Assembly (NCBI GenBank): GCA_964577255.1
Contig: CAZNYM010000034.1
Location: 1-18,448, forward strand
Direction: 5' to 3'
Source: Micavibrio_C sp964577255
GTDB lineage: Bacteria; Pseudomonadota; Alphaproteobacteria; Micavibrionales; Micavibrionaceae
Length of the DNA stretch: 18,448 nucleotides
Below are positions 1-6,823 of this stretch, piece by piece. Made by a program: the position numbers and the translations under genes. Within the stretch, counting starts at the first letter, position 1. Each line of letters starts with the position of its first letter. Under the pieces are notes generated by a model. It ran no database searches, was not told the DNA's origin, and saw only the letters and a list, made by a program, of their open reading frames with translations.

Positions 1-2
1 AT

Positions 3-1730
3 GTCGAGGGCGTGATCGCCCATGAATATTTCCACAACTGGACCGGCAACCGCGTGACCTGCCGCGACTGGTTCCAGCTGTCGCTGAAAGAGGGATTGAC
101 CGTCTTCCGCGACCAGGAATTCTCATCCGACATGAATTCGCGTGGCGTGAAACGCATCGACGATGTGATTTTTCTGCGCAAGATGCAGTTCCCCGAGGAT
201 TCCGGGCCGATGGCGCACCCGATCCGCCCCGACAATTACATGGAGATCAACAATTTCTACACCGTCACCGTGTATGAAAAGGGCGCGGAGATCATCCGCA
301 TGCAGCATACTCTGCTGGGACCGGATAAATTCCGCAAGGCCACCGACCTTTATTTCGAACGTTTCGACGGCATGGCCGTAACCTGCGACGATTTCGTGCA
401 GTGCATGCAGGATGCTGGCGGGACGGATCTTGCGCAATTCAAATTATGGTACAGCCAGGCCGGCACGCCCGAGATCACCGCCCGCGGCGCTTATGACGCG
501 GCGAAAAAGACCTATACCCTGACACTTTCGCAGCACATACCACCGACACCCGGCCAGCCCGAAAAGAAGCCGATGCACATTCCCGTGCGCGTGGGGCTGG
601 TGGGCGGGAACGGCCAGGATATCGTGGAAAAACTGCTGGAGCTGAAGAGCGAAAATCAGGATTTCGTTTTTGAAAACGTGCCCGCGAAGCCGGTGCCCTC
701 GCTGCTGCGCGGCTTTTCCGCCCCGGTGAAGCTGAAAACCGATCTGACGGACGACGATCTGCGTTTCCTGATGGTACATGACAGCGACAGTTTCAACCGC
801 TGGGAGTCGGGTTATACCTATGCGCTCAACGTCCTCGGGCGTCTGATCGATGCCACGGAATCCGGCAAGGCCGGTGCCGCGCCCGGCGCTTTCCTCGACA
901 GTTTCGGCCTGGTGCTGGCGCAGGCGCGCGCGCCGGACGTCGACAAGGCGCTGCTGGCCTTCCGCCTGGCGCTGCCCGATATCGCCATCATCGGCCAGAG
1001 CCGCAAGCTCGTGGATACGGACGCCATCCACACCGCGCGCCAGACCCTGGGCGCCGCCATTGCCGCAAAGCACGGTGCGCTCCTGCGCGAGATATACGAC
1101 GCCAACCGCGGCAACGATGCCGTGGACGCGGTAGCACGGTCGCAAAGAGCGCTCAAGAACACCTGCCTGCGCTTCCTTTCCTACGGCGACGCGGCGGAAG
1201 CCGTGAAGCTGGCCAAAGCGCAATACGACCAGGCCCGGACCATGACCGACCGCGTGGCCGCGCTCAGCATTCTGGCTGAAACGGCAGGAAAGGAGCGCGA
1301 CGAAGCGTTCACCGATTTCCTCAACCGTTTCAGCAAGCACATGCTGGTGGTCGATAAATGGTTCGCGATCCAGGCGGCGGCCATCCGCCCGGACGCCCTG
1401 GCGCACGTCAAAAAACTGCGCCAGCACCCGCAATTCCTGCTGACCAACCCCAACCGCGTGCGTTCGCTGTACGCCGCCTTCGCCATGAATAACCCCGTGT
1501 GCTTCCACGATCGCAGCGGCCAGGGTTACGATTTCCTGGGCACAGCCATACGCGAACTCAACACCGTCAACCCGCAGATCGCGGCACGGCTGCTGACCCC
1601 CCTGCGCGAATGGAAACGCTACACGCCCGATCGGCAGCAGAAGATGAAGAAGGTGCTGGAGGATATCGCCGCCACGCCCGAACTGTCCCCGAATGTCTAT
1701 GAAATCGTCAGTAAATCCCTTGCGGCCTGA
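3..1730 (+). CDS. pepN: Aminopeptidase N (M1 family), 5'-truncated by the window edge
   Basis: Zinc metallo-aminopeptidase of the M1 family, a cytoplasmic enzyme that removes N-terminal residues from peptides. The frame is already open at base 3 and has no start in the window, so a GTG at 12 is internal. The HEYFHNW zinc motif (HExxH) lies a few residues in, and the third ligand is the Glu of the following LKEGL segment. NNFYTVTVYEKGAE carries the conserved active-site Tyr, and the C-terminal part has the Ig-like and helical-repeat layout of E. coli-type PepN. About 575 residues are present. In E. coli PepN (870 aa) HExxH lies near residue 297, so roughly 300 N-terminal residues, including the GAMEN region, are upstream. 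The 3' end overlaps rnhB by 38 bp, which suggests co-transcription. Family assignment is secure. Confidence 0.96.
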   Translation, partial: VEGVIAHEYFHNWTGNRVTCRDWFQLSLKEGLTVFRDQEFSSDMNSRGVKRIDDVIFLRKMQFPEDSGPMAHPIRPDNYMEINNFYTVTVYEKGAEIIRMQHTLLGPDKFRKATDLYFERFDGMAVTCDDFVQCMQDAGGTDLAQFKLWYSQAGTPEITARGAYDAAKKTYTLTLSQHIPPTPGQPEKKPMHIPVRVGLVGGNGQDIVEKLLELKSENQDFVFENVPAKPVPSLLRGFSAPVKLKTDLTDDDLRFLMVHDSDSFNRWESGYTYALNVLGRLIDATESGKAGAAPGAFLDSFGLVLAQARAPDVDKALLAFRLALPDIAIIGQSRKLVDTDAIHTARQTLGAAIAAKHGALLREIYDANRGNDAVDAVARSQRALKNTCLRFLSYGDAAEAVKLAKAQYDQARTMTDRVAALSILAETAGKERDEAFTDFLNRFSKHMLVVDKWFAIQAAAIRPDALAHVKKLRQHPQFLLTNPNRVRSLYAAFAMNNPVCFHDRSGQGYDFLGTAIRELNTVNPQIAARLLTPLREWKRYTPDRQQKMKKVLEDIAATPELSPNVYEIVSKSLAA

Positions 1731-2337
1731 TTTCGCGCTTGAAGACCGCGTGAACGGTCCCGCCTGCGGCCTGGACGAGGCCGGGCGCGGCCCGCTGGCC
1801 GGCCCTGTAGTCGCCGCCTGTGTCTATGTGCCGCCAGCCGCGCGCGACGCCCCTTTCTGGGCACACGTCACCGACAGCAAGAAGCTGAGTGCCAAAAAGC
1901 GCGAGGATCTGTATGGCCTTATCCGCGCAACCACCGTACACGGCATTGCCGAAGCCTCGGTCGAGGAAATCGACAGCATCAACATCCTGCGCGCCAGCCT
2001 GCTGGCGATGAAGCGCGCTTACGAAGAAGTAATCGCCAAGCATGGCGAGCCGCTGACGGCCCTTGTCGACGGCAACCAGAAGCCGCCGCTTTCTTGTCCG
2101 GTCATCACGGTTGTGAGGGGCGACAGCACCAGCCTTTCCATCGCGGCGGCCTCGATCCTGGCCAAAGTCACGCGCGACCGGATCATGGCCGACCTGTGCG
2201 GGAAATTCCCTTTTTATGGGTGGAGCCGCAACGCCGGCTACGGCACCGCGCAGCACATGGAGGCCATCGCCGCCCACGGCATAACGCCCCATCACCGCCG
2301 CAGCTTCGCGCCGGTGACGAAAGCTATTTCGGGGTGA
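1693..2337 (+). CDS. rnhB: Ribonuclease HII
   Basis: RNase HII cleaves the RNA strand of RNA-DNA hybrids and starts removal of single ribonucleotides from DNA. The 214-residue protein has all family landmarks: GLDEAGRGPLAGPV with catalytic D28 and E29, DSKKLS, LVDGN with D126, VRGDS with D144, AAASILAKVTRD, and the C-terminal HGITPHHRRSFAPV. These match the DEDD residues of the E. coli enzyme. The ATG at 1693 lies inside pepN and no strong Shine-Dalgarno precedes it, so translation is probably coupled to pepN; an in-frame ATG at 1699 is an alternative. Its last 14 bp overlap the 3' end of the minus-strand gene that follows. In many alphaproteobacteria rnhB sits directly before ccrM, as it nearly does here. 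Confidence 0.97.
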   Translation: MSMKSSVNPLRPDFALEDRVNGPACGLDEAGRGPLAGPVVAACVYVPPAARDAPFWAHVTDSKKLSAKKREDLYGLIRATTVHGIAEASVEEIDSINILRASLLAMKRAYEEVIAKHGEPLTALVDGNQKPPLSCPVITVVRGDSTSLSIAAASILAKVTRDRIMADLCGKFPFYGWSRNAGYGTAQHMEAIAAHGITPHHRRSFAPVTKAISG

Positions 2338-2818
2338 AAGGCATGCCGCCGGACGATGCGGGCGGAGCCCATTCGACGATCCGGTTGCGCGGGAATTTTT
2401 TACTGATGCGTTCAAGATAAGAGGAAACGCGCGCGTTATCGGTAACCGGATAGACGGTGATCTGACCTCTTTCCTGATCTAGCTCGTATTCGGAAGTGGC
2501 CCAGGCGCCTCCCGCAGAGTCGATGGCGACGGCGGATATGCCCAGATCTGAATCGCGCACACGATCCACAGCCACAGCCGAAACATCGATATGTCCGCCA
2601 AGATACATNNNNNNNNNNNNNNNNNNNNNNNNNNNNNNNNNNNNNNNNNNNNNNNNNNNNNNNNNNNNNNNNNNNNNNNNNNNNNNNNNNNNNNNNNNNN
2701 NNNNNNNNCCGCCGAAAAGCGCGAAATGCTCCGCGCCCGCCTTCTTCAAAAGATTGAAAATTTCCTGAACCTTGGGCGGATACGCATAAGGTTCGCCGCG
2801 CTCGATAATTTTATTCAT
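2324..2818 (-). CDS. Unknown protein interrupted by assembly gap, possibly a nucleotidyltransferase head-domain protein
   Basis: Minus-strand frame split by 100 N. The N-terminal piece runs from ATG at 2818 (MNKIIERGEPYAYPPKVQEI, then a helix) to EHFALFGG at the gap edge; the last Gly is certain because its codon is GGN. The C-terminal piece reads DVSAVAVDRVRDSDLGISAVAIDS..., has a long charged middle, and ends at TAG 2324. A hydrophobic strand running into Gly-Gly recalls the GGxxRD start of poly(A)-polymerase / CCA-adding head domains, and the C-terminal piece would suit a short protein of that sort, but the catalytic carboxylates would lie in the gap. That is inference. Both halves share a frame only if the true gap length equals 1 modulo 3, so they could also belong to two genes. 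A TTG at 2896 would add 26 residues. No clear Shine-Dalgarno is seen for either start. Confidence 0.55.
   Translation of the reverse strand: MNKIIERGEPYAYPPKVQEIFNLLKKAGAEHFALFGXXXXXXXXXXXXXXXXXXXXXXXXXXXXXXXXXXMYLGGHIDVSAVAVDRVRDSDLGISAVAIDSAGGAWATSEYELDQERGQITVYPVTDNARVSSYLERISKKFPRNRIVEWAPPASSGGMPFTPK
2609..2708. other. Assembly gap (100 N)
   Basis: Exactly 100 consecutive N. This is a common placeholder for a scaffold join of unknown length, so distances and reading frames across it cannot be trusted. It removes the middle of the minus-strand gene around it. Confidence 0.98.
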
Positions 2819-2944
2819 CAGAAGCCCGCTATGGTCTTTGTCACGTTTCCCAGAAGGGTTTTCCCCGTTGTTGGGAGAGATTTCTACGCGAAACAACCCG
2901 GCTTTGCAAAATTTTGTTGGAGATGGCCTTCAGCTAACGGACTC

Positions 2945-2960
2945 AAAATCCATGGATTTT
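2945..2960. repeat. 16-bp perfect palindrome between two GACTC sites
   Basis: AAAATCCATGGATTTT is a perfect palindrome centred on CATG, flanked on each side by GACTC (2940-2944 and 2962-2966). It could be an operator for a dimeric regulator or a small hairpin. It does not look like a terminator for either neighbour, because it lies upstream of both divergent genes. Confidence 0.6.
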
Positions 2961-2977
2961 TGACTCCCGTTCTTCTT

Positions 2978-3006
2978 TTGTTTTTAGTTGAAGATTCACA
3001 TATAAG
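2978..3006 (+). promoter_or_regulatory. Candidate sigma-70 promoter P1 of ccrM
   Basis: A -10-like TATAAG (3001-3006, 5 of 6) lies 17 bp after a weak TTGTTT (2978-2983). Transcription would start near 3012-3014, so GATTC 2993 falls in the spacer and GACTC 3012 at the start point. This placement would make the promoter sensitive to GANTC methylation. Pattern-based only. Confidence 0.35.
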
Positions 3007-3041
3007 CTACTGACTCTAAAGAGTGAATCATGTTTTTATTC

Positions 3042-3070
3042 TTGACGGCGAATCGGCTTTGACTCATAGT
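3042..3070 (+). promoter_or_regulatory. Candidate sigma-70 promoter P2 of ccrM
   Basis: TTGACG (3042-3047, 5 of 6) and CATAGT (3065-3070, 4 of 6) are separated by 17 bp, which gives a start near 3077 and a leader of about 22 nt that still contains the ribosome binding site at 3088. GAATC 3050 lies in the spacer and GACTC 3061 touches the -10 element. Pattern-based only; P1 and P2 are alternatives or a tandem pair. Confidence 0.35.
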
Positions 3071-3098
3071 CAGCTTCTTGTGCTGCAAAGGAGTGCCC

Positions 3099-4217
3099 AT
3101 GGCCCAGCAAAAAACACCGCCCGCCCCGCCCCGCAATAAGATCCTGAGCGGGGATTGCGTGGAGAACATGAGGGCCCTGCCGCCGGAAAGCGTGGATCTG
3201 ATCTTCGCCGATCCGCCCTATAACCTGCAGCTTGGCGGCGAACTGCACCGTCCGAACAATTCCAAAGTCGATGCCTGCGACGATGAATGGGATCAGTTTG
3301 AAAGCCTCAAGGCCTACGACGATTTCACCCGCAACTGGCTTGCCGCGGCGCGCGACCTGATGAAACCCGACGCCACAATCTGGGTCATCGGCAGCTATCA
3401 CAATATATTTCGCGTCGGCACGATCATGCAGGATCTGGGATTCTGGATCCTCAACGACATCATCTGGCGAAAAGCTAACCCGATGCCCAACTTCCGCGGC
3501 CGGCGCTTCACCAACGCCCATGAAACGATGATCTGGGCCTCGAAATCGGAAAAATCGAAATACCGCTTCAATTACGATGCGCTCAAGGCCATGAACGAGG
3601 ATCTGCAGATGCGCAGCGACTGGTTCATCCCCCTTTGCACCGGGGCCGAACGCCTGAAGGACGACGACGGGCAGAAGGCGCATCCGACGCAAAAGCCCGA
3701 AGCCCTGCTCTACCGCATTATCATGTCCTGCACCCAGCCGGGTAATCTCGTGCTCGATCCCTTCTTCGGCACCGGCACCACGGGCGCTGTCGCAAAAAAA
3801 CTCGGCCGTGATTATATCGGGCTCGAGCGCGATGAAGGCTATATCAAGGTTGCGGAAAAACGCCTCAAATCAATAACACAGCTTGGCGACGGCGCTATCC
3901 TGCATGCGGTATCCAAACGCGAGGAGCCGCGCATTCCCTTCGGTTCCCTGATCGAACAGGGGCTGCTCAAGCCCGGCACAGTGCTGACCGATTCAAAAGG
4001 CCGGATGGAGGCAAAAGTTGGAGCGGACGGCACGGTGATCGCCGGCAATGTCCGCGGTTCGATCCACAAAGTCGGCGCGACGCTCCAGGGAGCACCCTCC
4101 TGCAACGGCTGGACTTACTGGCATATCAGGCAGGGACGCAGCTACGTCCCGCTCGACATGCTGCGTCAGAAGCTGAGAGAAACAAGCGGCGTCGGCAGCG
4201 CGACAACGATCAACTAG
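3099..4217 (+). CDS. ccrM: CcrM-type adenine-N6 DNA methyltransferase (GANTC)
   Basis: Beta-class N6-adenine methyltransferase that methylates GANTC; in alphaproteobacteria it is the solitary, cell-cycle-linked enzyme CcrM. From ATG 3099 it has 372 residues, close to the 358 of Caulobacter CcrM. Motif IV DPPY is at 38-41. The AdoMet-binding motif I DPFFGTGTTG begins at D220, after motif IV, the order of the beta class. The C-terminal ~80 residues (FGSLIEQGLLKPGTVLTD, then GSIHKVGATLQGAPSCNGW) are the DNA-recognition extension typical of CcrM and absent from shorter relatives. The start is fixed by AAGGAG at 3088-3093, 5 nt before ATG; the in-frame TTG at 3078 lies upstream of that site. No restriction endonuclease gene is next to it, so it looks solitary. 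Its TAG shares bases with the stop codon of the convergent gene. Confidence 0.97.
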   Translation: MAQQKTPPAPPRNKILSGDCVENMRALPPESVDLIFADPPYNLQLGGELHRPNNSKVDACDDEWDQFESLKAYDDFTRNWLAAARDLMKPDATIWVIGSYHNIFRVGTIMQDLGFWILNDIIWRKANPMPNFRGRRFTNAHETMIWASKSEKSKYRFNYDALKAMNEDLQMRSDWFIPLCTGAERLKDDDGQKAHPTQKPEALLYRIIMSCTQPGNLVLDPFFGTGTTGAVAKKLGRDYIGLERDEGYIKVAEKRLKSITQLGDGAILHAVSKREEPRIPFGSLIEQGLLKPGTVLTDSKGRMEAKVGADGTVIAGNVRGSIHKVGATLQGAPSCNGWTYWHIRQGRSYVPLDMLRQKLRETSGVGSATTIN

Positions 4218-5173
4218 GGCTGCGAGGCGGGTGCCGACGGCACTTCCATGAGCGGCCCGTCCGGCAACAATCCGCCGTTACCGGTGCCACCTTGACCCTC
4301 CACCGCAACAGAGTCAACGGGGTCAGCGATGCCCTGCCGCGCCCTGCGCCAATCCTTGATTTCGTTGGAGTAATCTCTGTAATAAATCAATTTTTCAAGT
4401 TCAGGGTCCGCATAAACCTCGATACCTTCAAGCACAGCCTGAACAAGGGCTTTGCTGCCGTCCATCGTACTGATCTCCTTCATGAAGGAAGACACGCGGA
4501 CTTTCATTTTCAGAAACATGCCCCTTTGATATTTCTGATTCTGAGCACCCTGAGACATGGTGCCCTCGAAGACTTTCTTGGCTTCCTCAAGGTAAAGGGC
4601 CGCTAATTCAGGCTCCATGTGTATAAACGGGAGTTCGATAGGCATGTTTAAAGAAAAGGCAAGATTGCGGGGATAGCCTTCTATTTCGCCTTCATGACCC
4701 TCGCACGTCATCTTTGATGTGTTGTAATACGACTCCGTGTTGCGAACACCGTTGATTTTAACCAGCGAATTATCAACATCAAAACGCTTGTTGACAGGGT
4801 CGTAGCGGGAAACGAAAAAAGGCGTCGCCACTTCGTACCTGACCGGAAAATCGGCGATATTCTTCTCTATGTACTCCCTCATGGACTGGCGCACTTTATG
4901 CCATTCGATATCGTCAGAGTAATAAGTCTTGTAAAGATCGCACTCGTTGATTTTGAGAAAGTTATCAAGCGCCTGTTCGTCAGACAGATCAAACTTCGCC
5001 AGCGCCCAATATAGCTTGGAAAGATTCTCAAATGTGGGCTTGTGATAAATTTCGCCCTTCTTGCCTGTCACGCTCTCCTTGGCTTCCAGCATGCCGTTGG
5101 CTTCTATCTGCGCATAGGCAGGCACTGAAAAAGCCAAAAACGCTGCAGCGGCAAAAGCAAGAAAGCGAATCAT
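4214..5173 (-). CDS. Exported protein of unknown function, low GC
   Basis: From ATG 5173 the 319-residue protein begins with a clean signal peptide: MIRF, an alanine/phenylalanine-rich core, and VPAYA before QIEANG, so it is probably periplasmic. The mature part is acidic to mixed, mostly helical in appearance, and ends in a Gly/Pro-rich tail. It has two cysteines (INECDLYK and SKMTCEGH) that could form one disulfide. I do not recognise the family with confidence; from memory the NECDLYKTYY...EWHKVR stretch recalls DUF4852, which needs a search. An alternative ATG at 5203 overlaps the mutY stop as ATGA and would add 10 residues before the signal peptide. Two hand-counted 60-base rows give 52% and 42% GC against 73% for a row of smc, so it may be a recent arrival. 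It lies directly behind mutY. Confidence 0.8.
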   Translation of the reverse strand: MIRFLAFAAAAFLAFSVPAYAQIEANGMLEAKESVTGKKGEIYHKPTFENLSKLYWALAKFDLSDEQALDNFLKINECDLYKTYYSDDIEWHKVRQSMREYIEKNIADFPVRYEVATPFFVSRYDPVNKRFDVDNSLVKINGVRNTESYYNTSKMTCEGHEGEIEGYPRNLAFSLNMPIELPFIHMEPELAALYLEEAKKVFEGTMSQGAQNQKYQRGMFLKMKVRVSSFMKEISTMDGSKALVQAVLEGIEVYADPELEKLIYYRDYSNEIKDWRRARQGIADPVDSVAVEGQGGTGNGGLLPDGPLMEVPSAPASQP

Positions 5174-5199
5174 GCAAAACCCCCAGATTCCTGGAAACG

Positions 5200-6276
5200 T
5201 CATTTGAGCATCAGCAAGGCAAACTTTCTGAACAGGCTGGGAAGTCCGGCCTCCAAAAGCGCCTCGCGATGCACCCAGAAGCGATTATCTCCCGGAATTG
5301 TGTCAGAAATCAATCCGGCCCGGTGGCCCTGGAGGGTGAGGTCGAAATGGGTGAAACTATGGAGGATTTTGCGGTTTTCAAGCTTCCGGGGGCGTTCAAA
5401 CCCGGCCGGATGTTTTAAATTGCCTCCCTGATCGACGAAAATGCTGACCGGAAAACCTGCCATGCCGCCAAAAAGCCCCTTTTCGGGCCGGCGCTCCAGC
5501 AGCACACGGCCTTTCGTATCTTCGATCCAGTAAACATTGCCTATCTTCTGCGGCCTGGCGGCCTTCAGCGCCTTGCGCGGCAGCTGCGCCGCCAGCCCTG
5601 CCGCCTGGCCCCGGCAGGAGCGGTGAAGCGGACATGATCCGCAGCGCGGAGCCTTGGGGATGCAGATCGTCGCCCCCAGATCCATGAGCGCTTGGGTATA
5701 ATCGCCCGGTCGGTCTGCACGGCCTTCGGCAAGCAGGCCCGCCCACGCCTTCACCTGCTTTTTGCCGGCGGGAAAAGGTTCAGTCACCGCGAAATAACGC
5801 GCCAGCACCCGTTCCACATTGCCGTCGACGACTACGGCGGGGTGGTCAAAGGCTATCGCGGCGATCGCGCCACTGGTATATTCGCCGATGCCCGGCAAGC
5901 GGCGCAGCGCTTCCTGTTCCCGAGGGAACGCCCCCGCCTCCGCCACCGCCCGGGCGCAGGCATGCAGGTTGCGCGCGCGGCTGTAATAGCCAAGCCCGGC
6001 CCAGGCCTGCATGACGTCCTCGACCGGCGCGGCGGCAAGATCGGTCACGCGCGGCCAGCGCTCCACGAATTTCAGGAAATAGGGAATGACCGCCGCCACG
6101 ACGGTCTGCTGGAGCATCACTTCGGACAGCCAGACGTGATAAGGATCGGCCCGCCGTCCCGGCGGCGGGCGCCAGGGCAGCACGCGCCTGTTCCGGTCGT
6201 ACCAGCCCAGTACTGTGTTACGAAAACTGTTGACCGCGCGGGCCGAAAGCTTGCCGCCCCTGGGCGCACCTGCCAT
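5200..6276 (-). CDS. mutY: Adenine DNA glycosylase MutY
   Basis: Removes adenine mispaired with 8-oxoguanine, the last guard of the GO repair system. From ATG 6276 it has 358 residues (E. coli MutY has 350). Visible are LSEVMLQQT with catalytic Glu52, the helix-hairpin-helix LPGIGEYT near 127, VVDGNV with catalytic Asp151, and the 4Fe-4S loop C-x6-C-x2-C-x5-C at C205, C212, C215 and C221. The C-terminal NUDIX-like domain recognises 8-oxoG (GLFGGMAGFP, then HSFTHFDLTL). The upstream ATG at 6318 would add 14 residues and overlap the dciA start; neither start has a well-spaced Shine-Dalgarno, though AAGGA lies 16 nt upstream of 6276. The frame stays open to 6519 but that part is antisense to dciA. 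The exported-protein gene follows directly. Confidence 0.95.
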   Translation of the reverse strand: MAGAPRGGKLSARAVNSFRNTVLGWYDRNRRVLPWRPPPGRRADPYHVWLSEVMLQQTVVAAVIPYFLKFVERWPRVTDLAAAPVEDVMQAWAGLGYYSRARNLHACARAVAEAGAFPREQEALRRLPGIGEYTSGAIAAIAFDHPAVVVDGNVERVLARYFAVTEPFPAGKKQVKAWAGLLAEGRADRPGDYTQALMDLGATICIPKAPRCGSCPLHRSCRGQAAGLAAQLPRKALKAARPQKIGNVYWIEDTKGRVLLERRPEKGLFGGMAGFPVSIFVDQGGNLKHPAGFERPRKLENRKILHSFTHFDLTLQGHRAGLISDTIPGDNRFWVHREALLEAGLPSLFRKFALLMLK

Positions 6277-6316
6277 AGTTACGGTGGATGGTTCCTTTTT
6301 ATGTGCGGCGCGGGTC

Positions 6317-6802
6317 ATGGGCGGTTTCAGACTGGTTTCAAACAGCATTCCCGTTGTAGCGGACAAGACCTTCAGCAAGAAGCACCTGATGCTGGGGCGG
6401 TTGCTGACCGACTGGGAATCCATCGTCGGCAGCGACCTGGCCGCCCGTACCCAGCCCGCCCGCCTGAGGTATAGCAAACCCCGGGACAAATCACAAAAGG
6501 CCACCGCGACGCTCGACATCGCCGCCCCGACGGCCGAGGCCGCACAGCTGCACTACCGCAAGGACCTGATCCTGGAACGGATCAACCGGCTGTTCGGCGC
6601 GGGCTGGATCAGCGCCATACGCTTTGTCCCCCAGGAAGCCGTCGAGCAGGACCGCAAACGGCCTACGCCGCGCCCTACCCCCTTGACGCCGCAGCAAAAA
6701 ACCTATCTATCAAGCGTCACGGACGGCATCGCCGACCCCGATCTCAGAAGCACGCTCGAGACGATGGGGAAGGCGCTTTTGCAGGACCGACGCAACAGCT
6801 AG
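6317..6802 (+). CDS. dciA: DciA-family (DUF721) protein, replicative helicase loader or operator
   Basis: A DUF721 protein of 161 residues. DciA is the ancestral bacterial partner that helps put the DnaB helicase on DNA in species without DnaC or DnaI. The diagnostic LLTDWESIVGSDLAA near the N terminus is followed by the family's small folded domain (TLDIAAPTAEAAQLHYRKDL, then ILERINRLFG). The C-terminal tail GIADPDLRSTLETMGKALL is the form common in alphaproteobacteria. I chose ATG 6317 because it places TDW about 31 residues in; the frame runs back to a GTG at 6215 but those codons are antisense to mutY. The gene is divergent from mutY and lies upstream of the dsbA-smc segment, a conserved alphaproteobacterial order. 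It is followed after 21 bp by the IMPase-family gene. No obvious Shine-Dalgarno is seen. Confidence 0.88.
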   Translation: MGGFRLVSNSIPVVADKTFSKKHLMLGRLLTDWESIVGSDLAARTQPARLRYSKPRDKSQKATATLDIAAPTAEAAQLHYRKDLILERINRLFGAGWISAIRFVPQEAVEQDRKRPTPRPTPLTPQQKTYLSSVTDGIADPDLRSTLETMGKALLQDRRNS

Positions 6803-6823
6803 CAGGAACCGGATCAGCACACC

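Larger units (their letters stand above)
2940..3065. promoter_or_regulatory. Cluster of seven GANTC (CcrM target) sites upstream of ccrM
   Basis: GANTC occurs at 2940 (GACTC), 2962 (GACTC), 2993 (GATTC), 3012 (GACTC), 3025 (GAATC), 3050 (GAATC) and 3061 (GACTC). That is seven sites in 126 bp, where equal base composition predicts about one per 256 bp. GANTC is the target of CcrM, whose gene starts 34 bp after the last site. In Caulobacter, methylation of GANTC in the ccrM leader is known to affect ccrM transcription, so methylation feedback is a natural reading. The spacer is divergent, so the sites could also act on the minus-strand gene at 2818. No canonical TTAA-N7-TTAA CtrA site was found here. 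Confidence 0.7.

Noticed and set aside
444..1508. Long open frame antisense to pepN
   Set aside because: The plus-strand frame shows clear M1 aminopeptidase motifs throughout; the antisense frame is Arg/His/Gly-rich without motifs, typical of GC-rich third-position shadows.
2920..2975. tRNA-Leu-like anticodon arm (GGACTCAAAATCC)
   Set aside because: No matching acceptor stem or T arm (no GTTCGA-type loop) is found around it. The likeness comes from the palindrome AAAATCCATGGATTTT.
3078..3098. TTG start for ccrM at 3078
   Set aside because: AAGGAG at 3088-3093 is well spaced for ATG 3099 and lies downstream of the TTG; the extra residues are not part of the conserved CcrM N terminus.
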